A stretch of 64,000 nt of DNA from Pseudarthrobacter sp. NamE2 (GTDB lineage: Bacteria > Actinomycetota > Actinomycetes > Actinomycetales > Micrococcaceae), in contig NZ_VAHN01000009.1 in the NCBI RefSeq assembly GCF_005796205.1, positions 1 through 64,000 of the forward strand. The letters run 5' to 3'. Both the position numbers and the translations under genes were made by a program. The notes beneath the pieces are model-generated. The model did not search any database. It saw nothing but the letters and a program-made list of their open reading frames with translations, and was not told where the DNA came from. Positions 40,783 to 49,607 of this stretch are shown here, one piece after another. Within the stretch, counting starts at the first letter, position 1; each line of letters begins with the position of its first letter.

Positions 40783-41082
40783 ATGACTTTTGCCAATGTG
40801 GGAAGCCTGGGAACCAAGCCCGGCCAGCGCGACGCCGTCGTATCCATCCTGCTCCGGCCGATGCCGGGCCTGAAGGAGGCCGGGTGCCTGCTGTACGAAG
40901 TGGGCGTCAATGACGACGCACCGGACACCGTATTTGTCAGCGAACTTTGGGAATCGCCGGAGGCGCACCGGAACTCGCTGCAGCTGGACAGTGTTCGGGC
41001 CGCGATTGCCGAAGCCATGCCCCGGTTGTCCGGCGAGATGGGCGGCAACCAGTTCACAGTGCTGGGATCGCCGCTGCGTTAG
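40783..41082 (+). CDS. ABM-family (antibiotic biosynthesis monooxygenase-like) protein
   Basis: A 99-residue ferredoxin-like dimeric alpha/beta barrel. GSLGTKPGQRDAVVSILLRPMPGLKEAGCLLYEV and VFVSELWESPEAHRNSL are the family's strand-helix pattern. Such proteins include quinone oxygenases and heme-degrading enzymes, but many have no known substrate. No heme-degradation signature (for example the NWxxH set) is visible. It stands as a single gene. Confidence 0.85.
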   Translation: MTFANVGSLGTKPGQRDAVVSILLRPMPGLKEAGCLLYEVGVNDDAPDTVFVSELWESPEAHRNSLQLDSVRAAIAEAMPRLSGEMGGNQFTVLGSPLR

Positions 41083-41197
41083 CAGGGCTCTTACAGGGGC
41101 ACCCGCTTCCGTCCTGCTGCCCCTGTTGTCCGGGCCGCTGTACCGCTAGGCTTCCGGGCAACGACTGGATACCGGGAAACCGGGTAAGGGAGATCCC

Positions 41198-42085
41198 ATG
41201 AAGCCGCTGCCTGCACTTGAGCTTGTGACCCGCCTGGAAGATGCCGATTGGCTTGACCCGATCGCCAAGAGCGTCCGGAAATCCGTGAAGAAGGTGATCC
41301 GGCCACGCTGGGCGCGGGACATCCTGCACGGGGTTCCGATCGGGCACCCTGTGCACCCGCTGGCGGTGCAGGTGCCGATCGGGGCGTGGGTCTCAGCGGG
41401 CGTCCTGGATGCGCTGCCCGGCACCGGCCATGCTGCCAAAGTGTTGGTTGGTGTGGGAACGCTAAGCGCCGTCCCGTCTGCGATCGCCGGCTTTACCGAC
41501 TGGTCGCAGCTGCACAGCCAGCAGCAGCGGGTGGGCTTGGTTCATGCTGCCGCGAACATCACGGCGACCACACTGTACGCCGCATCGCTGGTGCAGCGTG
41601 CCCGGGGCCGGGAAACCAGCGGCAAGGTGCTTGGTTACCTAGGGCTCGCTGCGGTTGGCGGGGGTGGCTTTCTGGGCGGCCACCTGAGTTACCGCCAGGC
41701 AGCCGGGGTAAACCACAGCGAAGATGTACCCCACCGTTTCCCCTCCGGCTGGCATCCGATGGCTCAGCTGTCCGACCTGCCTGACGGGCAGCTGTCCAAG
41801 CGCGAGGTTGCCGGGCTGCCGCTCCTTGTCCACCGCGAGGGCGACCGGGTCAATGTGCTGTCCGACGTGTGCAGCCACCTCTCCGGCCCGCTGCACGAGG
41901 GCAAGCTCAAGCAAGGCAGCGTCAACGACGACAGTGAGCCGTGCGTCGTCTGCCCGTGGCACCTCAGCACATTCTCGCTGCGAACCGGCGAAGTCCAGGC
42001 CGGTCCTGCCACCTCCCGCCAGCCGCGCTTCGACACCCGGATCACCGGCGGGCTCGTGGAGGTATGTTTGCCCGGAGCAAGCTAG
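41198..42085 (+). CDS. DUF2231 membrane domain fused to a Rieske [2Fe-2S] domain
   Basis: A 295-residue fusion. Residues 45-180 hold the DUF2231 four-helix membrane unit (HPVHPLAVQVPIGAW, AGFTDW, HAAANITATTLYAAS). Residues 190-290 are a Rieske ferredoxin with cluster ligands in DVCSHLSG (C-x-H) and CVVCPWHLSTF (C-x2-H). The cluster domain most likely faces the cytoplasm, making this a membrane-tethered electron-transfer protein. No oxygenase is adjacent. The ATG follows AAGGGAG. Its 3' end overlaps the converging nagA by four bases. Confidence 0.88.
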   Translation: MKPLPALELVTRLEDADWLDPIAKSVRKSVKKVIRPRWARDILHGVPIGHPVHPLAVQVPIGAWVSAGVLDALPGTGHAAKVLVGVGTLSAVPSAIAGFTDWSQLHSQQQRVGLVHAAANITATTLYAASLVQRARGRETSGKVLGYLGLAAVGGGGFLGGHLSYRQAAGVNHSEDVPHRFPSGWHPMAQLSDLPDGQLSKREVAGLPLLVHREGDRVNVLSDVCSHLSGPLHEGKLKQGSVNDDSEPCVVCPWHLSTFSLRTGEVQAGPATSRQPRFDTRITGGLVEVCLPGAS

Positions 42086-43317
42086 TCTTTCGAGTTGCTC
42101 GGCCCGGGATTGAGGCTGGACCGCTCCAGCCCATTCACCCATTCACCCCGCCGCAACACCCCGGCAAGCGCCAATTCAGCGTCCACCACGACGACGTCGG
42201 CACGCATCCCCGCCCGAAGGTCACCGGCCCGGGAGGACCATCCAAGGACGTCGGCGGGGACGGCGGTTGCGGCGAGAACCGCGTCCTGGAGCGGGACCCC
42301 GGCGGCCACCGTTGTGCGAACGACGTCCAGCAGGGTAGCGGTCCCGCCTGCGATGGCACCGGTGCTGTCCACCCGGGCAATTCCCTGGTCCACGGTGACA
42401 GCCAGGCTACCGAGGCGATAGTGACCGTCCGCCAGTCCGGTTGCCGCCATGGAATCGGTGACCAGGGCGATGTTGGCGGCCCCCACAAGATCGAAAACCA
42501 GCTTGATGGTCTCGGCCGCCAGGTGGACGCCGTCGGCGATGAGCTCCACCACCGTGTTGCCGTTCCGGGCGGCGCTGAGGCCGGCCGCGACCGGGCCGGG
42601 AGAGCGGTGGTGCAGGCTGGGCATGGCGTTGAACAGGTGGGTGACGGTGGGGCGGAACCTGCCTGTGCGGTTGGTAGGAGCTGCAAGCCCGGCTGCCGCC
42701 TGCTCCAGGAATTCGGCTGCGGCGGCAGTATCCGCGGCGGTGTGCCCCAGCGAGGGGACGATTCCCCGGGAAGCGAGCAGGTCCACCACGGCGGATGCCC
42801 CAGGAAGCTCGGCCGCCAAGGTCATCGACGCCAATGTAGGCCCGGCAGCATCAAGCAGTTTGGTTACCAGTGCAGGGTCCGGCTCCCGCAACAGTGAGGG
42901 GTCGTGCGCGCCACACTGTGCGGCGGCGAGGAAGGGGCCCTCCAGGTGGGACCCTGCAATCATTCCCTCGCCAGCCATATTCCGGAGGACCATAAGGTTC
43001 CGAACCAGGCTTTCGGGGGACCCGCTCACCAGGCTGGCCAGCAGGGTGGTGGTTCCGCGGCTGTGCAGGTAACGTGCGGCGGATTGTGAGGCTTCAAGCG
43101 ACCCTCCGGAAAAATCCGAGCCCAGCGCGCCATGGCAATGCAGGTCCACCAGGCCCGGCAGCAGAATGCGCCCGGTATCCGCGGGCCCCGCTGAACCGGG
43201 GTATTCCGATGCCGGTCCCGCATAGGTGACCAGGCCGCCGTCGACCGCTACAACGCCATCGGCGACGTCCCTGCTGCCGGTGACCAGGCGGCCGCGCAGC
43301 ACCAATTCATCGCTCAT
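42082..43317 (-). CDS. nagA: N-acetylglucosamine-6-phosphate deacetylase
   Basis: Deacetylates GlcNAc-6-P in amino-sugar catabolism. The 411-residue amidohydrolase has LPGLVDLHCHGALGSDF with the metal His pair, the SHLEGPFLA motif with the conserved Glu, SLGHTAAD, VTHLFNAMPSLHHRSPG and VTDSMAATG with the catalytic Asp. It stands without nagB or a PTS gene. The ATG at 43317 lacks a strong ribosome site. Confidence 0.94.
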   Translation of the reverse strand: MSDELVLRGRLVTGSRDVADGVVAVDGGLVTYAGPASEYPGSAGPADTGRILLPGLVDLHCHGALGSDFSGGSLEASQSAARYLHSRGTTTLLASLVSGSPESLVRNLMVLRNMAGEGMIAGSHLEGPFLAAAQCGAHDPSLLREPDPALVTKLLDAAGPTLASMTLAAELPGASAVVDLLASRGIVPSLGHTAADTAAAAEFLEQAAAGLAAPTNRTGRFRPTVTHLFNAMPSLHHRSPGPVAAGLSAARNGNTVVELIADGVHLAAETIKLVFDLVGAANIALVTDSMAATGLADGHYRLGSLAVTVDQGIARVDSTGAIAGGTATLLDVVRTTVAAGVPLQDAVLAATAVPADVLGWSSRAGDLRAGMRADVVVVDAELALAGVLRRGEWVNGLERSSLNPGPSNSKD

Positions 43318-43461
43318 GATTGCAGGCCTCCAGCCACGGATTATTCCACAGCGGTGCGGGGTGGACGCCGGGCCACGAAGCCGCCGGTATTTGCGTCTCA
43401 GTCCAGAACCTTTACGCTAGGAAACGCTAAGCATGCTTCCTATTTCGAAAGGGTCCACCTG

Positions 43462-44322
43462 ATGCGGAAAGTACCAGCGCTTGGATTGATGACCGCGGCG
43501 ATGCTGGCCCTGGCCGGCTGCACCGGAGGTGGCGGCGGCGCTGCCAGCCCCACGGCAACGGCTACCGCCACAGCTTCCGCGACGGAAACGGCCCAGGAAA
43601 AGGCGTACACCGAAGATGAGCTGCGCAACCTCATCTCTGGTAAGGCCGACGCGGACGGCAACGAACTCAAGCTCTACTCGAAGGAGCAGGTGGACCAGGG
43701 CGGAAACATTGCCAACCTGCTGCTGAGCACCGCCAATGTTGACCCCGAGGACTGCAAGGACATTGCCACCGCAGGGCTTCTGGACACGGTGGAGGAAGGC
43801 GAGATCGCCGTCGCGATTTCCGAGGGCAACCAGCCGCGCACGCTGTCCGCCCAGTCCAGCGCGGAGGGGGAGAATGCGGAGCAGGTCCTGACGGAGATCA
43901 AGGGCAAGATGAGCCAGTGCTCCACCTTCACCGTTGACGCCCTGGGCCAGAGCTACGAAGTGTCCAGCGAGGAGCTCCAGGCCGAGACGGACGCCGCGGA
44001 AACCTTTGCCACGCTCAGCACCCGCAGCGGCGAGAACCAGCAGAAGCTGATGCAGGTCTCCGCCGCCGAGGGACGGCTGCTGGTGGTTGCCACCAAGAGC
44101 GGCGCGGACCTGGGCGATACCGACCAGAAGGAGCTTGAGGACCTGATTAATGAGGTGCTTGAGCAGGCGGACCACGGCGGCGCAACGTCCAGCCCGACGT
44201 CCACCTCCACCTCCACTTCCACGGGCACGGCCTCGCCCGACGAATCCGCGTCACCGACGGCGACGGACACCGAAACGGAGGACAGTGCGACGTCGACGGC
44301 TTCGCCGACCGCCTCGCGCTAA
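43462..44322 (+). CDS. Putative lipoprotein with Ser/Thr-rich tail
   Basis: A 286-residue lipoprotein: signal peptide KVPALGLMTAAMLALAGC with lipobox cysteine at residue 19, so membrane-anchored outside the cell. The mature part has a Gly/Ala/Thr linker, a central domain of about 190 residues with two cysteines (DPEDCKD, SQCSTF), and a C-terminal 50-residue tail of Ser, Thr, Pro and Asp/Glu repeats of the type found in O-mannosylated wall proteins. ATG 43462 follows GAAAGGG. I do not recognise the central domain. Confidence 0.85.
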   Translation: MRKVPALGLMTAAMLALAGCTGGGGGAASPTATATATASATETAQEKAYTEDELRNLISGKADADGNELKLYSKEQVDQGGNIANLLLSTANVDPEDCKDIATAGLLDTVEEGEIAVAISEGNQPRTLSAQSSAEGENAEQVLTEIKGKMSQCSTFTVDALGQSYEVSSEELQAETDAAETFATLSTRSGENQQKLMQVSAAEGRLLVVATKSGADLGDTDQKELEDLINEVLEQADHGGATSSPTSTSTSTSTGTASPDESASPTATDTETEDSATSTASPTASR

Positions 44323-44333
44323 CAGAACCCGAA

Positions 44334-44369
44334 AGGCGGGCAGGACCCTGGTGGTTCTGCCCGCCTTTT
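44334..44369 (+). terminator. Terminator of the lipoprotein gene
   Basis: GGCGGGCAGGACCC pairs with GGTTCTGCCCGCC around TGGT, followed by TTTT, starting 12 bases after the stop codon. A clear intrinsic terminator facing the converging dctA. Confidence 0.85.
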
Positions 44370-44396
44370 GCGCATCTGGGCTGAGCGGAAGCTTCG

Positions 44397-45884
44397 TCAG
44401 TCCGGACTGTTGCCCGTTCCACTCCGGGCAGTCTTGCTCATGTGAAACTGGGGAATGTCCGCCGGACTTGGGCCGCCGCGGAACTTGGGCGACGGCTGCT
44501 GTCCCTCGCTGATGCGCTGCAGCTCCTGGTCCTCAAAGGCTTCTTCCTTGCCCAGCATGACCGCGGAATCATGATTGGTGATCTCGCCTTTGAAAGCGCG
44601 CAACATAACGCTCCGGTCGAACTGTCCCTCCCACTTGGAGACGACGAACGTGGCGACGCAATTGCCCAGCAGATTGACGACGACACGCATGGAGTCCATC
44701 AACCGGTCTGCGCCAAGGAGGAGCGCGACGCCGGCAACCGGGAAGATGCCCAGCGCCGCGGCGGTTGCCGAGAGAGCCAGGAACGAGGAGCCGGGAACAC
44801 CGGCCATTCCCTTCGACGTCAGCAGCAGGACACCGAGGGCAGCCAGTTGCTGGCCGAAATCCAGGTTGTGGCCAAAGGCCTGGGCAAGGAAAAGCAGGGA
44901 GATCGAAAGGTAGATGGCCGCCCCGTCCAAGTTAAAGGAGTAGCCGGTAGGAACGACCAGGCCCGTGGTGGCGCGGGAGCAGCCGGCGTTGGTCAACTTG
45001 GTCATGATCCGTGGCATAACAGCTTCGGTGGACGCGGTGCCCAAGGCCAACAGGAACTCTTCACGGGTGTACTTAAGGAATTGCCAGAGGGGAACACGGG
45101 CCGTTGCCCAGGCGACGATGAACAGCAGGCCGATGAAGACGACGGCGGCGCCGTAGCAGGCGGCGATCAAGAGGGCGTAAGTGCTGAGCGTATCCAGCCC
45201 GTACTGGCCGATGATGAACGCCATGGCTCCGAATGCGCCGATGGGCGCGACCTTCATTATCCAGGACATGATCTTGAAAACCAGTTCCAGGACGGTCTCC
45301 ATGAGGCTGATGACCGGCATGCACTTTTCGCGGCCGATGACCACGATGGCCGCCCCGAAGAACACGGAGAAGAACAGCACCTGCAGCAGACTGTTGTTGG
45401 CGAAGGCTCCAATGACGCTGGCCGGGATAACATCCAGGATGAAGGCTGCCGCATCCTTGGGTGCACCGGATCCTGTTTTGGCGTCGAGGTCTGCCTGGGA
45501 CAGGGTGGCGGGATCGATGTTCAGGCCGGCCCCGGGTTGCACGACGTTGCCGACCACTAGTCCGAAGACCAGGGCGAAAAGTGTTGCTGCCGTGAAATAG
45601 ACCAGGGCCTTGACCCCAACCCTTCCAACCGCTTTGACGTCGCCTACGGCTGAAATACCGGTGACGATCACCAGGAAAATCAGCGGCGCGATGATCATTT
45701 TGATGAGTTTGATGAAGCCATCTCCGAGCGGCCTCAGTTGGGAGCCGAGGTCCGGCCAGAAATGTCCCAAAAGGACACCAGCCACGACGGCGATCAGAAT
45801 TTGGAAGAAAAGCGACTTGTACAGCGGCTTTTTCTTCCCGGGCACCGAACTCGCCTTCAGTGCCTCAGGGTTTGGGATCTTCAT
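44397..45884 (-). CDS. dctA: DctA-type C4-dicarboxylate symporter
   Basis: A 495-residue carrier of the dicarboxylate/amino acid:cation symporter family. LYKSLFFQILIAVVAGVLLGHFWP in TM1, the serine-rich re-entrant motif region TASTEAVMPRIM, PTGYSFNLDGAAIY (TM7), LTSKGMAGVPGSSF (HP2) and GADRLMDSMRVVVNLLGNCVA (TM8) match DctA rather than glutamate carriers. The C-terminal 60 residues are charged. Upstream, tandem IclR-like sites suggest coregulation with the purine/glyoxylate genes. Confidence 0.94.
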   Translation of the reverse strand: MKIPNPEALKASSVPGKKKPLYKSLFFQILIAVVAGVLLGHFWPDLGSQLRPLGDGFIKLIKMIIAPLIFLVIVTGISAVGDVKAVGRVGVKALVYFTAATLFALVFGLVVGNVVQPGAGLNIDPATLSQADLDAKTGSGAPKDAAAFILDVIPASVIGAFANNSLLQVLFFSVFFGAAIVVIGREKCMPVISLMETVLELVFKIMSWIMKVAPIGAFGAMAFIIGQYGLDTLSTYALLIAACYGAAVVFIGLLFIVAWATARVPLWQFLKYTREEFLLALGTASTEAVMPRIMTKLTNAGCSRATTGLVVPTGYSFNLDGAAIYLSISLLFLAQAFGHNLDFGQQLAALGVLLLTSKGMAGVPGSSFLALSATAAALGIFPVAGVALLLGADRLMDSMRVVVNLLGNCVATFVVSKWEGQFDRSVMLRAFKGEITNHDSAVMLGKEEAFEDQELQRISEGQQPSPKFRGGPSPADIPQFHMSKTARSGTGNSPD

Positions 45885-45977
45885 TGACCTTTACCTATCC
45901 GGTGGGGGACGTCCCGCTTTGCGGGCCTAGGTTCAACGTAATCCCGGTCACACTTCTTCCGCAAGAGGAAATTCAAT

Positions 45978-46014
45978 TTCCACTATGCGAAATTGCTAAT
46001 TCCGCTTTGTGACT
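45978..46014. promoter_or_regulatory. Tandem IclR-like operator upstream of dctA
   Basis: TTCCACTATGCGAAA (45978-45992) reads TTTCGCATAGTGGAA on the dctA strand. A second site, TTCCGCTTTGTGACT (46000-46014), begins 22 bases on and overlaps the end of the upstream kinase gene. The first 12 bases of the second site are identical to the first site upstream of hyi. Confidence 0.55.
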
Positions 46015-46607
46015 GCTCCGCGGTGGACGGGGGTGGCGGGGTCGAGGTTGTGGAGAACACGCTGCAAGCTGCGAACCAGATCCTGCGCTGGGACTGCCGC
46101 GTCCACTTTGATGAAGCTTTCGTACTCAGGCAGGTTCCTGTAGCCGTCGCGGAACGCGGTGAGGTCCTCCAGGGTTTCGGCGTCTGTGCCGCGGGCCGTA
46201 ATCCTGCGGTGCGCCTCTGCCGGGTCCAGCTCCAGATGGACGGCGGCGGCAGGGCGGGGCAGTGCCGACAGGAGCCAGGGCAGGAACCGGCCGCGGGCTA
46301 GTCCCTTGGTATTCCGCAGCGCCAACTGGCAGTACAGGTGCCGGTCCATCACCACCAGCCCTTCGAACCGGCTGGCACGCGCGTGGGAAACCAGGACATT
46401 CCACACCCGAAAGGTTGTTTCGATGCAATCGGCCAGGCGGCCGGGCAGCCGGACGCCCAGGCGGCTGCTGACGACGGACATCGTGCGGCGGCCGGCATGG
46501 TTGTTCAGCAGCACCGCCTTGCCGCCTCCGGCCCGCACTCCCGCAACCAGGGCGCGGGCCGCCGTCGACTTGCCGGAACCGTCGATTCCGGAAAGAACTA
46601 AGATCAC
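45996..46607 (-). CDS. Thymidylate-kinase-like P-loop kinase
   Basis: A 203-residue nucleotide kinase fold. The Walker A is GIDGSGKSTAARAL (residues 7-20), the DR-type motif is VVMDRHLYCQLALRNTK, and VHLELDPAEAHRRITARG is the lid/core strand region. It is related to thymidylate kinases but lacks a clean TMP-specific signature, so the substrate is uncertain. Start is GTG right after GGAAGGAGACAG. Confidence 0.82.
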   Translation of the reverse strand: MILVLSGIDGSGKSTAARALVAGVRAGGGKAVLLNNHAGRRTMSVVSSRLGVRLPGRLADCIETTFRVWNVLVSHARASRFEGLVVMDRHLYCQLALRNTKGLARGRFLPWLLSALPRPAAAVHLELDPAEAHRRITARGTDAETLEDLTAFRDGYRNLPEYESFIKVDAAVPAQDLVRSLQRVLHNLDPATPVHRGAVTKRN

Positions 46608-46686
46608 CTGTCTCCTTCCGCTACCGATTAAACGCCTCCAACTCCCGCAAAGTCCCGGCTGCGGGGAAACTCACAGGTAAGAAGGC

Positions 46687-46712
46687 GGTTTTCACAGGTT
46701 TCTGGCGGGTAA
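46687..46712 (+). promoter_or_regulatory. Candidate alternative-sigma (SigB/SigF-like) promoter
   Basis: GGTTTT (46687-46692) and GGGTAA (46707-46712) are separated by 14 bases, matching the GTTT...GGGTA pattern of actinobacterial general-stress sigma factors. It lies about 120 bases before the small disordered protein gene. Confidence 0.35.
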
Positions 46713-46830
46713 CAGAGGTTCCGGCTGCCGGATTGCCCGGCAGGTCCGGCGGCCAGCCCGTAGGCTGGGAGCCGGAGCCGGGCGGCAACCCGGTCCGGAA
46801 CGGCCAGTATCCACGGTGAAAGGCAGGACC

Positions 46831-47100
46831 ATGACCACTTCCAACGATGAGCCCCTGAACACTGCCGACCTTCGCGGCCCCGGCGACCCTGACGAAGTCC
46901 AGGACGGGGCCGGCAAAGAAAAGAAAGCGCCGCAGAGCGGGCAGCATCCGGAGCTTCCCAACGCGTCCAACATCCGGGAGGAGCAGCAGACCCACGCTGG
47001 CGGTGCCATCCCTGCGTCGTACGTTGGCAGCGGGGATCCCGGCCAGGAGCACAAACCCGAGGAAGCCCTGCAAGAGGGCACCTGGGACGACGAGCTTTGA
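46831..47100 (+). CDS. Small disordered hydrophilic protein
   Basis: An 89-residue protein rich in Gly, Glu, Asp, Pro and Gln, with no hydrophobic core, signal peptide or cysteine. Composition is that of an intrinsically disordered or desiccation/stress-type protein. ATG 46831 follows AAAGGCAGGA; a GTG 15 bases upstream is possible. It lies behind a possible stress-sigma promoter and one base before the dehydratase gene, which probably shares its transcript. Confidence 0.65.
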   Translation: MTTSNDEPLNTADLRGPGDPDEVQDGAGKEKKAPQSGQHPELPNASNIREEQQTHAGGAIPASYVGSGDPGQEHKPEEALQEGTWDDEL

Positions 47101-47101
47101 G

Positions 47102-48034
47102 GTGATCACCCGCGCCGAGGTTGGTGAGGCGGCCCGCCGCACCACCGGACTGACCCGGCTTACCCCGGTACTCCAAGCTGACCCGGGAGAATTCCCCGGG
47201 CAGCTGTGGTTCAAGTGCGAATTCATGCAGCACACCGGCACCTTCAAGGCCCGCGGAGCCCTGAACCGCATCCTGGCGAGCAAGGAACGCGGTGAACTCC
47301 GGCCGGACGTCGGCGTGGTGGTGGCGTCCGGTGGTAACGCGGGCCTTGCCAACGCCTACGCGGCAGCCCAGCTGGGCGTTTCCGCCACGGTCTTTGTTCC
47401 GGCCGCCGCTCCTGAGGTCAAGGTCCGGAAGCTCAAGGCCATCGGCGCGAACGTTGTGCAAGGCGGTACCGAGTACGCCGAGGCCTACCAGGCTGCCGTC
47501 AGGCATGCGCAGGAAACAGGCGCCGTTTATTGCCACGCCTACGATCAACCGGAGATCGCAGCCGGTGCGGGAACAGTAGGATCCGAAGTGCTGGAGCAGG
47601 TGCCCGGCCTGGACACGATCCTGGTCGCCGTTGGCGGTGGCGGGCTGATGGCAGGCATTGCGGCCGCCGTGGAAGGCAAGGCCAAAGTGGTGGCCGTGGA
47701 GCCGGCCACTGCGCCCACCCTGAACGCCGCCCTTGCCGCCCGGAAACCGGTGGATGTACCGGTGTCCGGCGTGGCCGCCGACTCGCTGGGCGCCCGGCGC
47801 ATCGGCGACATCGGCTTCTCCGTGGCGGTCCGCGCCGGCGTCGAAAGCGTCCTGGCGTCCGACGACGACATCGTCGCCGCCCGCTCCGGGCTCTGGCACG
47901 GCTACCGGATGGTGGTGGAGCATGGTGCCGCGACGGCTTATGCCGCCCTCACCAGCGGGGCGTACGTGCCGCACCCGGACGAACGCGTGGCCGTGATCCT
48001 GTGCGGCGCCAACACGGACCCGGCCAGCCTGTAG
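47102..48034 (+). CDS. PLP-dependent threonine/serine dehydratase family
   Basis: A 310-residue fold-type II PLP enzyme. The lysine Schiff base is in HTGTFKARGALN, ASGGNAGLANAYAAAQLG supports the cofactor, and VAVGGGGLMAGIA is the phosphate-binding glycine loop. The family deaminates threonine or serine or racemises serine. There is no C-terminal ACT regulatory domain, so it is a catabolic or unregulated type. GTG at 47102 comes one base after the preceding stop; the coupling is inferred from this spacing. Confidence 0.9.
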   Translation: MITRAEVGEAARRTTGLTRLTPVLQADPGEFPGQLWFKCEFMQHTGTFKARGALNRILASKERGELRPDVGVVVASGGNAGLANAYAAAQLGVSATVFVPAAAPEVKVRKLKAIGANVVQGGTEYAEAYQAAVRHAQETGAVYCHAYDQPEIAAGAGTVGSEVLEQVPGLDTILVAVGGGGLMAGIAAAVEGKAKVVAVEPATAPTLNAALAARKPVDVPVSGVAADSLGARRIGDIGFSVAVRAGVESVLASDDDIVAARSGLWHGYRMVVEHGAATAYAALTSGAYVPHPDERVAVILCGANTDPASL

Positions 48035-48068
48035 ACCAGGCGGCCGGGCAGGTTGGGCGAACCTTCTG

Positions 48069-48407
48069 TTAGCTGCAGAACTGGCTGTAGGTGTTGCCGG
48101 CCTGCTGGTAACCGGCCTGGAGCTCGGCGAGCTTGGCCTCGTCCGGGGATTCCTTCGCCTGCTCGTCCGTGTATTCAAGGATTGACGCGAGCGCAGGCTT
48201 CAGGTCATCCGAAGCAACGGCGTGGATGGGACGGATCTGGTTGGCGAGGCGGTTCATACCCGTCTTACCGGCGTTGTTAGCGGGGTTCGACACAACGGAC
48301 TGGATCCGCTCGCAGGTTTCGGCGGTCGAGAGTTGGTGCGATTCGGAGCAGGCCGTTGCAGAGGCAAGGAGGCCGGCGGCGAGCAGGGCTGTGGCGAGTT
48401 TCTTCAT
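48069..48407 (-). CDS. Small putative lipoprotein
   Basis: A 112-residue lipoprotein: KKLATALLAAGLLASATAC signal with lipobox cysteine at residue 20. The mature chain is a helical domain of about 90 residues with one further pair of cysteines (ETCERIQ and the penultimate SQFCS), which could form a disulfide outside the cell. The ATG follows GAGGGACCC. Similar short exported helical proteins are common in actinobacteria; function unknown. Confidence 0.82.
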   Translation of the reverse strand: MKKLATALLAAGLLASATACSESHQLSTAETCERIQSVVSNPANNAGKTGMNRLANQIRPIHAVASDDLKPALASILEYTDEQAKESPDEAKLAELQAGYQQAGNTYSQFCS

Positions 48408-48560
48408 GGGTCCCTCAGTAGTGGATTGACCTTTCGATTGTAAGCAGAATGGGGGCTCCCATGCCTTGGCGGGCCCTCCCGGCGCTACTTAAACTGGCAG
48501 CACCATCGTGCGGAGCTGCCGCAGATCGGCCCCGCGCATCAGCCCAATCAAGGATGCATC

Positions 48561-49517
48561 ATGCGCCGAACAGTACACCGCCGCGCAGTTGTAGGGCTCA
48601 TCGCCTTGATGGCCCTGGTCCTTCCCACCGCTGTTCCCGCCTCGGCCGGGGAGTCGTCCAGATCCGGCGTCATAGTGCTCGAGGGTGCCACCTCCGCCGA
48701 GGGCATCACAGCCGGGCGGGGAACTACTTTCTATGCCGGTGAGCTGCGTACCGGCGACATCTTCAAGGGGGACATCCGGGAGGGGAAGGCCAAGCGGTTC
48801 ATTGATGCGCCGGAAGGCCGGATGGCAGTTGGGATGAAGTTCGACCACCGCAACGGCCTGCTGTTCGTGGCGGGCGGCATGTCGGGTAAGGCCTACGTCT
48901 ACGACACGGGGACCAGGAAAGCACTGCCGGAAATTGCCCTCACTACAAAGGAGAATTCGTTCATCAACGATGTGACCCTGACCAGGGATGGCGCGTGGTT
49001 CACGAACTCCAAGTACCCCGAACTGTACTTTGTCTCCGTCGATCGCGAAGGCGGTACCGGCACCCCGAAAACGCGGACGCTCGATGACCCAAGTCTGGTC
49101 CTCAAGGATCCGGCAACGCAGTTCGGCCTCAACGGCATCGCTTCCGCCAGGAACGGGCGGGTCCTGATCGTGGCGCATTCATTCAACCAGGCCCTGTACA
49201 CCTACGAGCCCAGGACGAAGGAGACCTCGCGGATCGAGACCGGGGCCCTGCCTAACGTTGACGGCATCGTGGTCCGCGGCAAGACGGTGTGGGCAGTGCA
49301 AAACCAGCTGAATCAAATCAGCCGGATCAGGCTCAGCCACGATCTGGCTTCCGGCGAGGTCAGGGAAGTCATCAAGAGCCCGGACTTCAACGTCCCCGCA
49401 ACTGCCGCGCTCTTCGGGGCCACCCTGGCAGCCGTGAACGCCCAGTTCGGGCAGCCCCCGGGCCCGCATGAAGTGGTCCTGGTCCCGGCCCGGCACCACC
49501 ACCATGGGCACGACTGA
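48561..49517 (+). CDS. Secreted SMP-30/gluconolactonase-like beta-propeller
   Basis: A 318-residue exported protein: basic start, hydrophobic core VVGLIALMALVLPTAV and a PASAGES cleavage site near residue 29. The mature part has repeated strands (TTFYAGELRTGDIF, VGMKFDHRNGLLFVAGG, FINDVTLTRDGAWFTNS, GLNGIASARNGRVLIV) typical of the SMP-30/strictosidine synthase propeller, including the metal-ligand-like FINDV and GLNGI turns. It ends in RHHHHGHD, a natural metal-binding tail. The substrate is unknown. Confidence 0.85.
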   Translation: MRRTVHRRAVVGLIALMALVLPTAVPASAGESSRSGVIVLEGATSAEGITAGRGTTFYAGELRTGDIFKGDIREGKAKRFIDAPEGRMAVGMKFDHRNGLLFVAGGMSGKAYVYDTGTRKALPEIALTTKENSFINDVTLTRDGAWFTNSKYPELYFVSVDREGGTGTPKTRTLDDPSLVLKDPATQFGLNGIASARNGRVLIVAHSFNQALYTYEPRTKETSRIETGALPNVDGIVVRGKTVWAVQNQLNQISRIRLSHDLASGEVREVIKSPDFNVPATAALFGATLAAVNAQFGQPPGPHEVVLVPARHHHHGHD

Positions 49518-49530
49518 CCCTTAAAACCCA

Positions 49531-49590
49531 AACTGGCTGGCAGTAAACGTCCCCAAGCCACGGGTTCGGAACGTCTGCTGCCAGCCAGTT
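49531..49590. terminator. Bidirectional terminator between converging genes
   Basis: AACTGGCTGGCAG (49531-49543) and CTGCCAGCCAGTT (49578-49590) form a 13-bp stem with an inner ACGT pair. TTTTAT follows on the plus strand. Confidence 0.75.
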
Positions 49591-49607
49591 TTATTTGGCT
49601 CACGCGG

